Both the position numbers and the translations under genes were made by a program. This document shows positions 1 through 13,681 of a DNA stretch of 64,000 nucleotides, in pieces. Each line of letters opens with the position of its first letter. The first letter of the stretch is position 1. Where the stretch lies: positions 313,358,018-313,422,017 of the forward strand of contig OX352772.1 of the NCBI GenBank assembly GCA_947095535.1, written 5' to 3'. Under the pieces are notes generated by a model. That model saw only the letters and a program-made list of their open reading frames with translations. It did not search any database and had not been told where the DNA came from. The stretch is from Poecilobothrus nobilitatus (lineage: Eukaryota > Arthropoda > Insecta > Diptera > Dolichopodidae).

Positions 1-1639
1 AAATTATACAGACATATAATAAATATGATGATTGCACATAGAAAATATTCAACTATAAAAATAATTTAACATAAGTGTGTACTCTGATAACACAATTTTA
101 CACAGTACTTATTAACATTTTATCATATTATACATAATATATTCTGCTATGTACATATATTATGTATATCTGTATATCTGTTATTAAAAGATGTCTTTAA
201 CACTATTTTGATCATATCATTATACCTTCAACCATAATGATAAAGGTACATAAATCATAAAGGTTGTAAATGTATGAACTTAAATCCATTTTTACCACAT
301 TAATAAAGTTGTCTCTTAACAAAGTTTGAAACCTTAAAGCATGTCAAGTTCACATACGAGTATTATATTCAATTAAAAAACACCCATTTTTGTTTTGTTT
401 TCCCATTCGTAAAGCCGTCTCGGCAAGTCTAAGTTATACAAGTTTTTAATGGTGCTTTAATCATGATAGTAACGAATGTTCGCGGCAAATTATTGTAAAA
501 TTTGTTTTGCTAGCCTGTACCGTTTAAGGATTTTTTTCGTCCTTTCATTGTTATTTTTATATGTTATATATTAGCACTGCACTGATTGAACTAAAATTAT
601 TTTTTTTTCATAATATTAACAAAGTTCTTTGTAATAATATACTCTATAATAAATTACTAAATAAAAATAAAGCAAGAGTACTCGATGTTGCCACAAAAGT
701 TGTAACTGTTGCATTCTGATGGTTTTACTGTATAGTAGCGTTCCGCATTAAATTTGATGCAATAAAACAAAAAATGTCAACAGATAAAAAACTTATTTAA
801 ACGAATTGATTAAGCAGTTTGTTAACAATAATATTAGAACCTAGCTAAGTAAGAATTTATCTCCGGCCTTCTTTGAATTAAGTCTCTGTAAAATTTAAAT
901 AATTCACTGACCGAGTATTTTTATGGATTGATTTGCATGATACAAAGATAACAAAATTATAATTTGGTTCAGTTACCTTAGTCTTAATGAAGTTCAGTAA
1001 CTTTTTGTAAAATTTTAAGTCACTCAGCCGGTCACTTCAGTCGATGTAATAAAAAAAAAACGAATAACCTTCTGAAACGAAAAAAAAGATGTTATGCTCA
1101 AAGGGGTTAACAAATCGTTATTGTTTAAACTAAAATTCAAGTTAAATATATAAGCACTGCACACTTAAACGATTTAATGATGATAAACAAAAATATTGTA
1201 CCTAATTAGAATTTTTTGTTAACAAATTACACTTTAGTTTGTCTTTTCATAATTATTTTTTTTTTAAAACTTAACTTATTTCAAGTATACAAAAAACTTT
1301 ACTGCAAAGGTGAATCTCTGCAATGCTTGTGTACAAAATGTAAAATGTTACAGGTAATTTTTATTTCGGTATGGAAAAATATTATTGGAAAAAAAAATTA
1401 GTGGCTAAAAATTCTCTTAAATAAAATAAACAACTAAAGAAGAATTAGATTTTCTTAATATATGTAAATATGTACAATATAATATAAGTCAATTGTTTCA
1501 ATTTTATTTTGGATCATATTTCTGAATATAATTGCTAAGATTTAGACTACTACACTAACTGAAATGGCGGTAACACAATATCGCAATAAATATTAATAAC
1601 TCTTTTTTTTGGAACACTCAAGTATACAGAATAACAATA
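1..1639. other. No gene identified
   Basis: AT-rich sequence with slightly richer patches at 395-530, 680-750 and 1020-1050 that could be conserved noncoding DNA. The frame at 1216-1401 is AT-rich noise. Confidence 0.5.
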
Positions 1640-2225
1640 ATGGATTCATAACAAAATAACAATTTTCACCATTCAGATGGTTCAAAATTCAGACAAATTC
1701 AATTTATTCGGAAAAATTTAAATTCAGATAATTCAATACTCCAACAATTTAAAATTCAGGGTATCAGAATTCAGAAATTAAGAATTCCTACTTTTTAATA
1801 TTTTATTTAAGGGTCTATGACATTTTACTGAAAAACAATTTTCAAACGAAAAAACCCTGAAAAAAATCTGGAATTTAAATTATGTGAGAAAAATCCGTTA
1901 TGTACAAAATCCCGAAAACCGAAAATACCGAATTTAAATTTAGTGGAAAAATCTCGAATACTTTGATGTTAAAATATAGGTATATTATGTAAAAATTATA
2001 TTAAATCAGGGTTTCAATAATTTGTTTATAAGGGAGTTTATAGGAGGCAGCCTCCACTATTTAAATCTAAATTACACGAAAAATTAATATCTGAATTCTA
2101 TTTGAATATTAATTTTTTGAATTTTAAAAAGTTCGAATTTTCATTTATTTGAATTTTTATTATCGGAATTATGATTATCTACATATTGATTTTCTGGATA
2201 TCATAATAAACCCAACAAAAATATC
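1640..2225 (+). repeat. Diverged repeat G, left copy
   Basis: This region is dense in ATTCAG and GAATTTAAATT words, followed by AAATCAGGGTTTCAATAA (from 2003) and GGAGGCAGCCTCC. The same order appears inverted at 49490-50400. No gene was found. Confidence 0.4.
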
Positions 2226-2306
2226 CGAAATATTATTATTCTGAAACCAAATAAAATGTCTACTTGTATATATTAAAAGTAGCGGATCTATACATCATCT
2301 TATATA

Positions 2307-2384
2307 AAAGGATCAAGTTCTTCAGATAAAGATCATATTCACATGTAATAGAGATCTAATATACATACACACATATATGATACC
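2307..2384 (+). repeat. Local direct repeat, copy 1
   Basis: This 78-base block is repeated with a few changes at 3490-3566. Both copies contain CACATGTAATAGAGATCTAA. Confidence 0.85.
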
Positions 2385-3010
2385 TAATAATAATTCCGAA
2401 AATTCATCTTCTATATGGATAAAAATTATAGTATATTTTATGGTAACTGAGATATGGGTTCATTTAAAAAATATTTAATAAATTTTTTTTTTTAAGTGAA
2501 GAGATTCTGTTTATTTTCTTTCTCATAAACATCAAATTGTTCATACCGTAAAAATTGTTTTAATGGATTTGTATATAATCTGAATTGTACTCCCATTCGT
2601 TAAGCATAATTTTTCATTCATACATAATTTATGCTGACAGAGTAACAGATAATATACGACCATACAATCATGTGTAAAAAAGTAATTGAGTGTGTGTAAG
2701 TACGTATAAGAATAGTGAAAAATGTTTAGTATTTGGAAAATAAACAGTGAATTACTCGTAAAATCATATATAAAATGAATTTGACTTTGTAGTAAATTTA
2801 ATTTATTTAATGTACTTTATGTGTATTTTTAGAATTCGGTGAACAAAAATTAACTCTTAAAATTATCATGTTAAGGTAAACGTTAGAATTCTTTTATTTT
2901 TTATTTAAAAATAATTTTGTTTTATATTCAAGCGATTAAATATAAGGCTAAAAGATAACTGAGGATAAATAGGTATCATTATTTACTATTAACAAATTAT
3001 TAGTGAATTT

Positions 3011-3262
3011 AATAACGGGTTTTCCAATTTGAGTGATATGACATACGACTTGATTTAGTGGAAAAAGTGCTCGAAAATTGGGTTCATCGAATTCTTTCCG
3101 GCAAAAGAAGTCGTGGAGACCATTTGAATGACGTTTTATTCAGAACTTAATTGTATCGATTGTACTTCACATTAAATAAAAAACATTTGAATTTCCTTAA
3201 CAATTAGTGTGTTTTTTTTTTTTAAAGAAATCATATTACTCAAATTCGAAAACCCTTTATTA
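3011..3262. mobile_element. MITE-like inverted-repeat unit of about 250 bp
   Basis: Arms 3011-3041 and 3231-3262 are imperfect inverted copies (AACGGGTTTTCCAATTTGAG against AAAGGGTTTTCGAATTTGAG). The interior is less AT-rich than its surroundings but shows no intact frame. Confidence 0.5.
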
Positions 3263-3489
3263 TAAATTTAATATTGTTGTAACTCATGACTTAATAAGTA
3301 ATTTTTTACATAATATAGTAAAGTTTTCTATAAAAATCTAAAATGTTCGGTCCTAAACAAGATATATATGGTACCTATATTTATAATAAAAGGTAGTGCA
3401 GAACACTAATCAACAATGAAGATGTTCTAAACTTTATAAAAAGCTAAAGAACTAAATAAATGGTTGTTTTATGAATAGAAAAAGGATGA

Positions 3490-3566
3490 AAAGGATCAAG
3501 TACTTCAGATAAAGATCATATACACATGTAATAGAGATCTAATATACATACACATATATATGATAC
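3490..3566 (+). repeat. Local direct repeat, copy 2
   Basis: This is the second copy of the block at 2307-2384, 1.18 kb away. It directly precedes the tandem GGTAGGTAGTTGTATGA units and the LINE fragment. Confidence 0.85.
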
Positions 3567-3664
3567 GAGGTAGGTAGTTGTATGAAGAGGTAGGTAGTTG
3601 TATGAATAGGTAGAGATTATGCTTCGATAGAGATCAAAAATCGATAATTGGTACATATCAAATA

Positions 3665-3799
3665 GGTCGCACTAGAAGCAGGTGGTTAGATAACATTAAA
3701 AACAATTTAAAGATAGTAGGAGTTCGAAACTGGAGAACAATATCAGTAGACCGAGAACGTTAGAGGAGTGTTGTAAGGGAGACCAAGGCTGTATTATAA
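3665..3799 (+). mobile_element. LINE 3'-end coding fragment
   Basis: The plus frame reads GRTRSRWLDNIKNNLK, VGVRNWRTISVDRER, an in-frame stop, then RSVVRETKAVL and a stop. This is the conserved C-terminal tail of many insect RTE/CR1-type LINE polyproteins (GRPRxRWLDDxxxDL...GVRNWR...DRxxWRxxVxxAKA). Upstream, 3571-3604 has a short tandem duplication of a GGTAGGTAGTTGTATGA unit. The piece is a 5'-truncated, dead copy. Confidence 0.75.
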
Positions 3800-4566
3800 A
3801 AGGATGTTGATAATGATGATGTCAAATAAGTAAATTAATTAAAGACGAGAAGCATTAAAAATTTTCAAAAGTTTTTTAAAACAAAATGTGTATTTGTTTT
3901 TTTAAGTTAAATATGAAAGATATCCAAAAGTCCAAATTGTATCGCAATAAAACTGAGTGATCAATTAAGTTCTTTATTAAACAGAACAGTGGACTTCTAT
4001 CTCGACCACGTCTTCTACAATTGGTACACACATTTTTTTTTATATAATAAATGTTGTTTATTTTCTTGTGGTTGAAAATTTAAAAATTCTAAAGCAGTGA
4101 TTCAAAGCACATATTACAAATTTTATAAAATAATAAATTCTACTAATCAAATAATATAAGATTCATTATATCCAAGAATAGCAAGTCACTTAATTTACTC
4201 CAACAAAATAGAAAGCAAACAAAGCATACTTATAAGTATAATTATAAAGTTTTTTTTTTAATTTTAAATTAAGTAAATTTAAATGTATGAAATTAAATAT
4301 TTTGATAATTTTTAATTCAAAACTCACATATCACTTCGACTTGACTTTCATTAACTTTATTTCGACTTATACAAAGAAATTTTTTATTTTTATGTATATA
4401 TTATTACTTATTTCATTATACGTTTCGAAGTATAATTTTTTTTGAAAATCATTAAATTAAAGTTAAAAATTCAAAATTTTTGACTGAGAATGCTTTTTCA
4501 CATTAACACACAGTTCTTTTAGACAAGTAAAGTATATAGCATTTATACAACTTTAAAAACATTAAA

Positions 4567-4743
4567 TTTTTTTTTTTTTCTTTAAATGCATTTCTCTGCC
4601 ACATAAATGTGGACAGGAAATTACATTACTTTCCTGTCGTAAGTGGGAATAACTCTTAAGACGTGTGTGGGATTCGAACCCACACTCCCTCAGTGCTTAC
4701 AGCGTATTTTATACGCTCTTATACCCACTAGGCCACCGAGGCC
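4567..4743 (-). mobile_element. tRNA-derived SINE copy
   Basis: On the minus strand, a 5' head carries box A (TGGCCTAGTGGG) and box B (GGGTTCGAATCCC), with a spacing that suggests a class II (long variable arm) tRNA ancestor. The body contains the inverted words CAGGAAA/TTTCCTG and CCACATTTATGTGG, and the copy ends in an A-rich tail (the T run at 4567-4580 on the plus strand). It is nearly full length. Confidence 0.85.
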
Positions 4744-5772
4744 CGTAAATATTCTTTTATTCATTTCAGCTATATTTAAATCAGTTTTCATGCCCGAAGA
4801 CAAATTAACATTTCTTTCAAACATAATGCTCCAACTTTGGTTTTATTTCTGTTCTACAATATGCGGATATACAATATGCGATTAAAAACTAAATCAACCT
4901 TTCCCTTTCAAGATTGATTGTGATATAAGAATTAAATAATAAATATGTTATTAATTTTATTTACATTATATTATTATTATATTTATTTGAAATATTTATG
5001 TGACTATAGGGGTTTAAATCCGAACCATCAGAAAGACAAACGACTTTCCTTTATGCCATTTTCTTAAATTTTTCGAACTTTAAAAAGCAATTTGATTTAA
5101 TGTCAAAGAAAATTTGTTTTTCAAATTACGATTCTACACTTCTATTTATAATAAAATAAGATGAATGGCCTTAAGGCAGTTTAAATATTACTTTTAAACT
5201 ATATTGAACAAAATTAAGAACAAAAAAAAAAGGCACTGCCAAAGCAAACTCTTACAAATCTTTATACAAAAATTCCATATGTAAAGTCGAAGGTTAAAAA
5301 ATAATTTTAGAAACTAAACCAAAAAGATCAAAAGTGTTTAATTATTTCATTTTAAGCTAACGACTCTATTTAATAAAATTTAATCAAAAACGAAAAGATG
5401 ACCCTTTAGAAGTCATTACTTAATCTAACCTAAAAAAAAAAATTATGAATTTAATATTATATTTTGTTTTTAAAATTTTTTTATACGTATTTACAAGAAT
5501 CCTCACATTCTATCGTTCCTTATTTAATTTTTTTTTTTTTTTTAAAAACTCTTTTGAAATTATTGTATGTACTTACGTAGTATATAACTTCCATTTAATT
5601 CAGTTTCTGTTTTATATGAATATAAAAAATATTTTCTTTATAATTTTCATCAACTCATTAATAAAAGTTAAAAAAATTATTAGTAATTTAGTCTGTAAGC
5701 TACACTAAACAAATACTTAATTTTATTTTTTTTTTTTATTATTATCTTAAACTGTTTTTCATTATAATAAAA

Positions 5773-6609
5773 AACAAGATAGAATGTAAACCAAAGGTTT
5801 TTAAAAGCACACATTTCCAAAAGATAATACAAACTGTTTAGAATTGCGACTCCCACCAAAATTTGAAAATTTCATAAAAGAAAATAGGAATTTTTTGCAA
5901 TTTTGAGGGACTGTAACTCTGGAACCCTATACAACTATGAGAAACCGTTAACACACGTAAAAATATGTTACTGGAGCTTTAATTTTTTGTCTTACCGAAG
6001 AAAAATGTGTACAGGCCTAAGTTACAGGTGTTTAAAAATAGTAAATATTCAATATTCCTAATAGTCCTAATAGGGTGGTCCGAAAAATATTTTTGAGGAA
6101 ACTTATACCAGTTCTAAAAGTTCTTTCTTACCTTAAAATTTCAAATCCCTATCTAAATCCTTATGTACCGGGGCTATGAAGATAGAATAATCATACAAAA
6201 TGTGGTTTTCACATAACGGTAAATTTAAAAACTAAATTTAAAAAAAATTTACATATAATATTTATGTTAATTTGTAAAGGTAAAAAAAGTTTTTGCCGAA
6301 TGGCGTTTTCATACTGAAAAAATGTTAAGCAGAACATGAGATTATTATACGTATTTAAAATAGGAGTTTTTCAAAGTTTGAGGGACTGTAGCTCCTTAAT
6401 CAATGGATGGGGCTACATGAAAAAGTTGTTATACAACATTCATTTTTTTTTTTATAAAATTTACCCATGGTTAAAATGTTTTTTCTCTATCTTTAATGGT
6501 GCAGAAATTTTGTAAACAGACGGACGGACGTAGCGTAAATTTTGTAAACAGACGGACGGATGTGAAATTAATAGACATATTTTTTCAAATTTTTTTGGAA
6601 ATGTGCTAA
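5773..6609 (-). mobile_element. Family C non-autonomous element
   Basis: The ends carry AGCACACATTTCCAAAAG (left) and TTTTGGAAATGTGCT (right), an imperfect terminal inverted repeat. A GACGGACGGA tract sits near the right end and is duplicated with its flank (about 6507-6566). The interior matches the 14.6-kb copy in inverse orientation. Confidence 0.68.
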
Positions 6610-6611
6610 AA

Positions 6612-7785
6612 ATCATATTTATACAGGTACAATATGACTAACTATTCATTTACTTAAATAGTTAAAAAAAAAAACAACAAAAAATTAATGTGAAAATTAT
6701 TTTATCTTTCTTTCTCTTTCTTAATTTTATTCTTCTTTAAAATCTAATAATCATTTAGATTATCATTAGGAGAGCACAGATATAATAAATCCAGCTGCTA
6801 TTTAAATTATTATGCTTCATTTTATTTTTAATTTTTTTTTTGTTTCTGTTAAAAATAAAATTAAAAAATTAGTAAGTACTTAATCTATTTGCTAGCTAAG
6901 AAAAAATAACGGTTAAAAATAACATTTAAATTTTACTTTCTTGGGGTTAAAGAAATCAACAAAACAACTTAGTTGCAAATTTTACATCTAAGTGATCTGT
7001 TCACATTTTGTTTTTGTTTTTTTTTATTTGTATGATACGGTGAATTTATTAAAATTTTCTTTTATTTTAAAAATTAATTTATGATAAAAAAGTACAGATT
7101 AAATAAATATAAATAATAATTAATATAAATAAAAGGTTTTGTTTGAATAATCGTAAAAAAAAAACATTAAGGAATAGAGTGCGAGTTTCTAAAAATAACA
7201 AAATATTTTGTGGAAATTTTAATAATTTTAAATTCAAATCAACTAAAGGTGATTCAGTGTTTTGTTTTTTTATTTTTATTTTTAAAAATTACATAAAAAA
7301 AGTTTATATGAAACGAAAAAAAATTTCGTTATTTTTGAAAAAATTTTGTATCCTGATATAACAATTAAAATCCATCCATAACAATTATTATCAATTTTAA
7401 TCCTTATACTAAATTTTATTATGTATTATTTTTAAGAAATATAATTAAAACGGTTCTAAAACTAAAGGAGATTAAAAAAATGATCTATGCTAATTGAGAA
7501 AATTGTAAAATGTTCACAAATATTCAAAAATTATAATATTAACTTTTAATTAAAACTTTTTTTTCTAGTTTTTCTACTATGTACCTGTTCTAACATTTCT
7601 AACAAACACCTCTATGTCTAACAATTCTTCTTCTACAGTTATAATGAAAATTTTGGAAAATTTCTGTTTGTCAACAAATAAGCAAAATAAATGAAAATAT
7701 ATAAAAGAAAATAAAAATGTTCTCTTGAAAAAGTCTTGTAAAAGTTTTTAAGTTCTAAATTAAATATAATCTTAAAATCATAATC
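6612..7785. other. No gene identified
   Basis: Simple AT-rich DNA with many A and T runs. The Lys/Phe/Asn-rich frame at 7143 is composition noise. Confidence 0.5.
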
Positions 7786-7948
7786 TCCCGCGACATAAGT
7801 GTGACAAGAAAATTACACAGTCTTTCCTTTCCAGGTATATCTAAATGGAAATTATTCTTACGACTTGTGTGGGATTCGAAACCACTCTCCCTTAATGTTT
7901 ACAGCGTATTTTATACGCTCTTATATCCTAGGCTATACCGAAGCTCCT
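7786..7948 (-). mobile_element. tRNA-derived SINE copy (diverged)
   Basis: It has the same head and body as the other copies on the minus strand, with box B present as GGTTTCGAATCCC (one extra base) and a damaged box A. The A tail is almost gone, so it is an older insertion. Confidence 0.8.
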
Positions 7949-8807
7949 TATTAATAACTTTTCACTATCTAATAATAATATAAATAATTATTGTATTCTT
8001 TAATAAAAAATCGACCAGTTCATTCCATTCCCTATATTTCCATTCCCTTAATCTATTACTAATGTTTGTTAACTAGTAAATTACTTAATCTAGTACATTA
8101 TTTTTATTCATATATATATTTTAATTTACATATAAACTAATTATATGTTTACTAATAAACTTAATATCTAATTTTCTCATCCGTTTCTTATAACAAAAAC
8201 AAGAAGTATAAAATAGTTTTTTTTCAGACCAAACATTATTTAAACTTATTCTAATTCTTATTGTAATTAATTTTAATCAACTTTTAACCTATATCCTCAT
8301 ATTATATATCTTTCCAAAATCTGACATTAACAGCTATAATTAGTTCTAAAAAACCATAATATTTTGATTTGTAAAATTTATTTAGAAACCTTAACCTTAA
8401 ACCAATATAAGTCAAGTTAAGTACACATATTAAATCATAAATTATATTATATTCTTACAATAAATAGCCATTAATATAAATTAAATTGTAGTATAAATAC
8501 TCTTATACTATTATATTGAATTATCCATCAACATTATGTGTTCCTATGTATACCTATGTTCTATGACCTATGTCATACCTATATGTCCTTAGATTTACCA
8601 CTTTTAACAAATCAATAAAAATGGGAATTTACAATTGGAAACTTGAAAAAACTTGTTAAGGTAGGAAATATTCTAATCTTTTATAGTTATTTATAGTTAA
8701 AAAGTTTATTTATTGCTTCGATTAAAAAATTTTGTGTTTACTTCAGTTTATGCCAGTTATATATTTTGAAAAAACTTTCTCAAAATTAAAATTTATCGAT
8801 TAAACGT

Positions 8808-9170
8808 GCAAAAGTGTGAGATTGACTGTGACAACTTTAGGATATTCGCACAAATGCTATTACCACAAAATTTAATTTCATTTCTTCCAAAATTTCAGAT
8901 ATTTGACATATTTATAAGTATACAGCTATATTAATATAAATATTGCAGTTGTGTGACACTTACTCAAACCCGTTACGTCAAACCAACCAAATTTAGAATA
9001 AGTTATTGCTAATATAATATTTGATCATATTTTATAAAATTGTATAGATTTCTAGTTACAATAAGTATAATGATATGAGGATATAAATTCCCCAATTGTA
9101 TGACAGCTAACTAAACCTGTTGTAAAACTTTAACAAAATTTTGTAGGATACCCTATAGTTGACACGATCA
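8808..9170 (+). mobile_element. Old, degenerate family A element
   Basis: The order of motifs follows family A: a diverged start (AGATTGACTGTGACAAC), GTATGACAGCTA, and CAAACCAACCAAATTT. An inverted trace of the start (ATACCCTATAGTTGACAC) lies at about 9149-9166. Similarity is low throughout. Confidence 0.45.
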
Positions 9171-9185
9171 ATATTATACCTTTTC

Positions 9186-10920
9186 TTTTTATTTTTTTTT
9201 TTAATATTTACCTTAATATTTTCTAATCACATATTTGTACGAATCCATGTGTCAATGCTATATTAATTTATTGTTATATGGTTATTTTTTTTTTTTTTTA
9301 TTATGAAAAATTAAAAAATTATAACAATTTTCTCTTTCTACAATATATACCTATATAGTATTTTAAAACAAGCCTTGCCAGAACCTTTTCAAAAAGTACC
9401 ATCGTTCAATTAAAATATCCTTCATCACATAAAGAAATGAGGTAACCAAACGTGACATGAAAACGTAACAATATTAAAATGAAATGAATAAAAGAAAAAT
9501 AAAAAGAAAAAAAAACCTCCTGAAAAACTTATAAAAATAAAATCAAAATACAAGACATGTCTAAATATTCAATCAAAAGATTTCTTTTCATTTTCTTTTT
9601 TTTTTGTTTTTATTGTTTTTATCTTGGTTTGATTTCTAAAATTATTCCAATTTTTTTTTCTTAGCTAAGCTTTAAACAAGGAAAAGGAGGTCTTTAATAG
9701 ACCAATTGTTTTTATATTTATTTATTGTTGTTTTCAACAAACGAATGTTCTGTAAATTTTATTGTGCTTCAAACCAAAAAACATTAAGAAGAGTATTAAA
9801 ATGTCAAACACATGTCAAAAACATTGTGCAAAAAAAAAAAACAACAAAATATAAAAAAGAAGAAAAAAAAAGAAAACTTAACAATTTAAGGACTAAAAAT
9901 TTGTTTTTAAATATAATAGTCCTGTAAAATTTACACCCACCACATTTTATGTTTTGAATTAATTTAAAAAAAAAAAAAAACTTAAAACAAATTTTTGTAT
10001 TCGTGTTGGTTTGATGTCTTTAGTCTTTAGTGCTATTTTTTTCTATTATATATGAATTATTTTAAAATTTATCATTAGGATTAAACGAATTAAAAAAAAT
10101 AAATAAAAGGAGTTTTTATTGTAACAACTGATAGTTTACATCAATTTCTTATCATCATTAAATTAATATTATATGTAAAAAGTTTCTCTTTAGTTTCATA
10201 GATTCTTTTTTTATAATTTTTTTTTCTTTTTTGGTATTTATTTGATGTGTTACGTCTTCTATACAAAATCTTAAAACACAACTTTAGTTGCGAGTTCTTA
10301 GATTGAAGTAAACCCCTAGTCTGTTGCTTGCTATAGTTAAAAGTGCAGTAGAAAAGGCATAAAGTACCTTCTTGCTGGAAACCAGAGGGCATAAGGTTTT
10401 TAATATTTTTTTTGTATTAATGCTAATAATTTTTTTATTAAGATCTTGACATCAATCAAATAACTGATCCTTTAATATAGAAAAGATATTTTACAAATGA
10501 TTTTTCATTTGATTCATCTTTGTAATTTTTGTTGTTAATCAAATCGTTAAAAAAATCTGTTCTTTTAGTATTTAATCAGTTTATTTTTAACACAAGTTGT
10601 TTTTTTTTTTTGATTAAAATTTTTAACACGTACAAAACTAAACACAATTTAACTTTTTTTAATATAGTTTTTCTAGTTCAAAAATTTTACTACTTGTACC
10701 TTTGAATACAAAATTAGCTTTAGAGTCTAGAACAAAAAGAAGTTATTCTAATTAGGGATCAGAAATTAAAAGTTAAAAAACAAATAATTTTTAGTAAGGA
10801 ATATTTTTTTATTGTATGAGATTGGATTCATTTTTTGTATTAAAGGTACGGTAAGGTAAAGATAAGGTAAACAATGTTATTTAGCTGCTTAAATTTTATT
10901 ATTAGTCAATATCAATATTG
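9186..10920. other. No gene identified
   Basis: AT-rich DNA with long T and A runs. A somewhat richer patch at 10290-10395 gives an 83-codon minus-strand frame (PSGFQQEGTLCLFYCTF near its start) that matches nothing recognised and has no good splice or start context. Confidence 0.45.
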
Positions 10921-11995
10921 AGCACATTTGCAGATATTTGAAAAAGAATGTGCTTATTAAAGTTTATGTCTGTTTGCCAATTTGTCTGAAATTTTTACAC
11001 TAGTTGAGTAAAAATCAAACAAATTGATTAATTAAAAAATTAATTTGATAAAAGATTTACTTTTAAATTTTTCGGTTTGCTCTGCTGGTCAAGAGACGGT
11101 GGCATTTACCTAAAATTTGTAAAAAAATTTTATATTCAAATCAATTATAACTAAAATTCTACTGAATATTTTTGCAATTTGAAAAGGCCAAACGATAAAA
11201 AATTTTTGTTCGAACAAATAATTAGTTGTCATTTTTCAAAATTAAAAATTTGGTATTTTCAACGATGAAAAACATCTAAAGCTACAACGATGAAAAACAT
11301 GCGGTTAAAGCTACAACAAGAACATTTTAATCATTAAGTTATAGATCTCGTAAAAAACTTAATATTCTAGAAGAACTATTTTAGAACTAGAAGAGCTATT
11401 TTATGTAGCTCTACTGACTACAAAACTACAGCTCCTCATAGTTGAAAAAAGCCCTATTTCCATTTAAATTTAAACATTGTAATTTGTAAGCGCCAAACAG
11501 ATTAAAATTTAAAAACGACAACGAATTTATAAATCTATGTCAAAATTATACAATTTTTTAGAAAAAGTATTTAGATTTACCGTTAAGAGAAAGAAAATTT
11601 TGCTTCCTTTATATCTCCGTAATAGTTCAAGATAGAACCTTGAAATGTTCAGATAAGAAAAATCTATAAGAACCAGAAAAAATCCTACCCCCTTGTTTAA
11701 GAGTTATTAGAGGTGAAAAATTGAAAATTTGCTAATTGCCTGTATAATTTTTTCCAAAGCAAAACATAAAAATATTATATACATATATTTACATATTGTG
11801 TTACAGTTCTTCTTAATTGTATAGGGCTTATTTAAAATTGAAGAAAGTATGTCAATTTATTTTTCATATTATTTCTTATATATAAAATTCTGGGAAAATT
11901 TACAAATTTTCGCGCAAGTAACAATATTCTAAACTAAGATAATATAAATATCTTTTGGAAAATGTGCGTCCTTGGTTAACCGTTCTGTCTAGTTT
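10921..11995 (+). mobile_element. Family C element (diverged)
   Basis: It starts AGCACATTTGCAG and ends ATCTTTTGGAAAATGTGCG followed by the shared CTGTCTAGTTTT tail. The GTCC tract is decayed. A short internal tandem duplication (GAAAAACAT with flanks) is at 11261-11306. Confidence 0.6.
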
Positions 11996-12660
11996 TAAGC
12001 AACAATTAACTTTGAATAAACAATCTCTTATTTTTTCAAAATTTTCTTCATGAAAAAATTGATTTCTTGTAAAATTTGAAAATTTAGTTTTTTCAATAAG
12101 AAAAGAAAGATATATTGTTTTCAAGCGTCTTTTGATATTTCATTGGTATGATAAATTATAAAAATATCAGTATGTAACTTAGCGCTTAGTTGAATCTTCA
12201 ATCTCTATTTCATCAGAAGTCCCACCAGTTTAAAAATATTATATTCTATTTGAATTTATTTATTTGATAATTTTTTATCATTTTAAAAAATTTTTTAATG
12301 TATCTTAAAAGAAAAAAACTTTCTTTAAAATCGGATTTATAAAAAGTAAAAACTAAAAAAAATGCGAATAAAAAGTTATAATAAAAACAAAAACAAGCAT
12401 ATTTTTAATTAAGTTTTAATTAAAGAACATAAAATTAAACTATAAACTGAATAAATAAATTCAAATGTTAAATTTTATTAAAATAAATTTTTTATATTTA
12501 ATTCATGCAGAATTTTCTCAAAATAAAAGCAACAAATTATAGATTCTTTTAATTACGTAAATATTTTTCTTCTGAAAATAACATAAAACAATATTGTCTA
12601 ATTAAATAAAGAAAGAAAATTTTCTTTGAATTTTTTGTAATATTATATTATGTAGATATA

Positions 12661-13361
12661 AAACGAGGAAGAGTGTAGAGTAGACTGTGTCAACTCTCGG
12701 ATACCGGTATGAACATATTATATGACGATTCTATAAAACTTGATAATCTTTTACAAAATTTAAAATTTTTTACTTAATTATGTACCGTTACTATCATTAT
12801 GTAAATTCTGGAGTCGTATGAGAGTTACCTGTTGAATCTGTTGTCCCAAACCAACCACATTTTACAAAAATGATTGTTATAAAACTTGATAATCTTTTAC
12901 AAGATTTCAGATGCCTAGCTTAATGAATTCCAAGATAATCAAACTATCTTAACAAGCTGCTCTAGCAAAACCAAATTTTATAGAAGTTGTTGGCATACTT
13001 GACATCTTTTCACAAAATTTCAGATACTTATTTTCAATAAATACTGATTTATTTCTGTATAAAGAAGAAGTTATGTGGCAGCTAGTCGAGCCCGCCGACC
13101 GCACTTGCTTTATTTAAACAGCAAAAACAATAATTTAACAAAAATGATGTGGTTAAACTTTCAGAATCCTTTATTTTTTGAGTTTTTGTGCGGACGGGTG
13201 GACGGATGGGCAAACGTGGATGGTTTAATTGGTTCAGAATTCAATTTTGATGCGATACATACACTTGAATTTATATTTAGCTCGACTCCTTTAAGGTGTC
13301 ACAAACGTAATAACAAATTTATTATACACTTGAACATACGTTCACATGTGTATAAAAAATA
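12661..13361 (+). mobile_element. Family A non-autonomous DNA element
   Basis: It starts with AAACGAGGAAGAG and the block ending in GGATACCGGTATGAAC. The interior is shared with the other A copies, and it ends with a GGACGGATGG tract, TTTAAGGTGTCACAAACG and an end hairpin around 13318-13357. The 95-codon frame at 13075-13362 is a by-product of the conserved interior. No transposase is present. Confidence 0.75.
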
Positions 13362-13501
13362 ATTAAATTATATATACTTTACTTATATACATATTTCATT
13401 TTAATAATTTTATATAATGTTTCCTTATGACATTATTTTACTCACTGATACGAATGAACGACAAAAACTTTGATACCAATTCTGACAATATTGAAATTTA
13501 A

Positions 13502-13681
13502 TTTTTTTTTAATGCATTTCTCTGCCACATAAATGTGGACAGGAAATTACACAACCTTTCTAGTTCAGGCGTGGCTGTAAATGTCGTAAGGTAGAATAAC
13601 TCTTACGACGTGTGTGGAATTCGAACCGACACTCCCTCGGTGTTTACAGCGTATTTTATACGCTCTTACCCACTAGGTCAC
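13502..13681 (-). mobile_element. tRNA-derived SINE copy
   Basis: On the minus strand it has box A (TGACCTAGTGGG), box B with one change (GGTTCGAATTCC), the complete body and an A tail seen as a T run at 13502-13510. The first bases of the tRNA head are missing or replaced. Confidence 0.82.

Noticed and set aside
4643..4885. 80-codon plus-strand frame with Cys and Pro residues
   Set aside because: Its first half is the antisense of a tRNA-derived SINE.
13075..13362. 95-codon frame with some complex composition
   Set aside because: It lies wholly inside a family A element and the same peptide fragments recur in other copies (for example at 42673).
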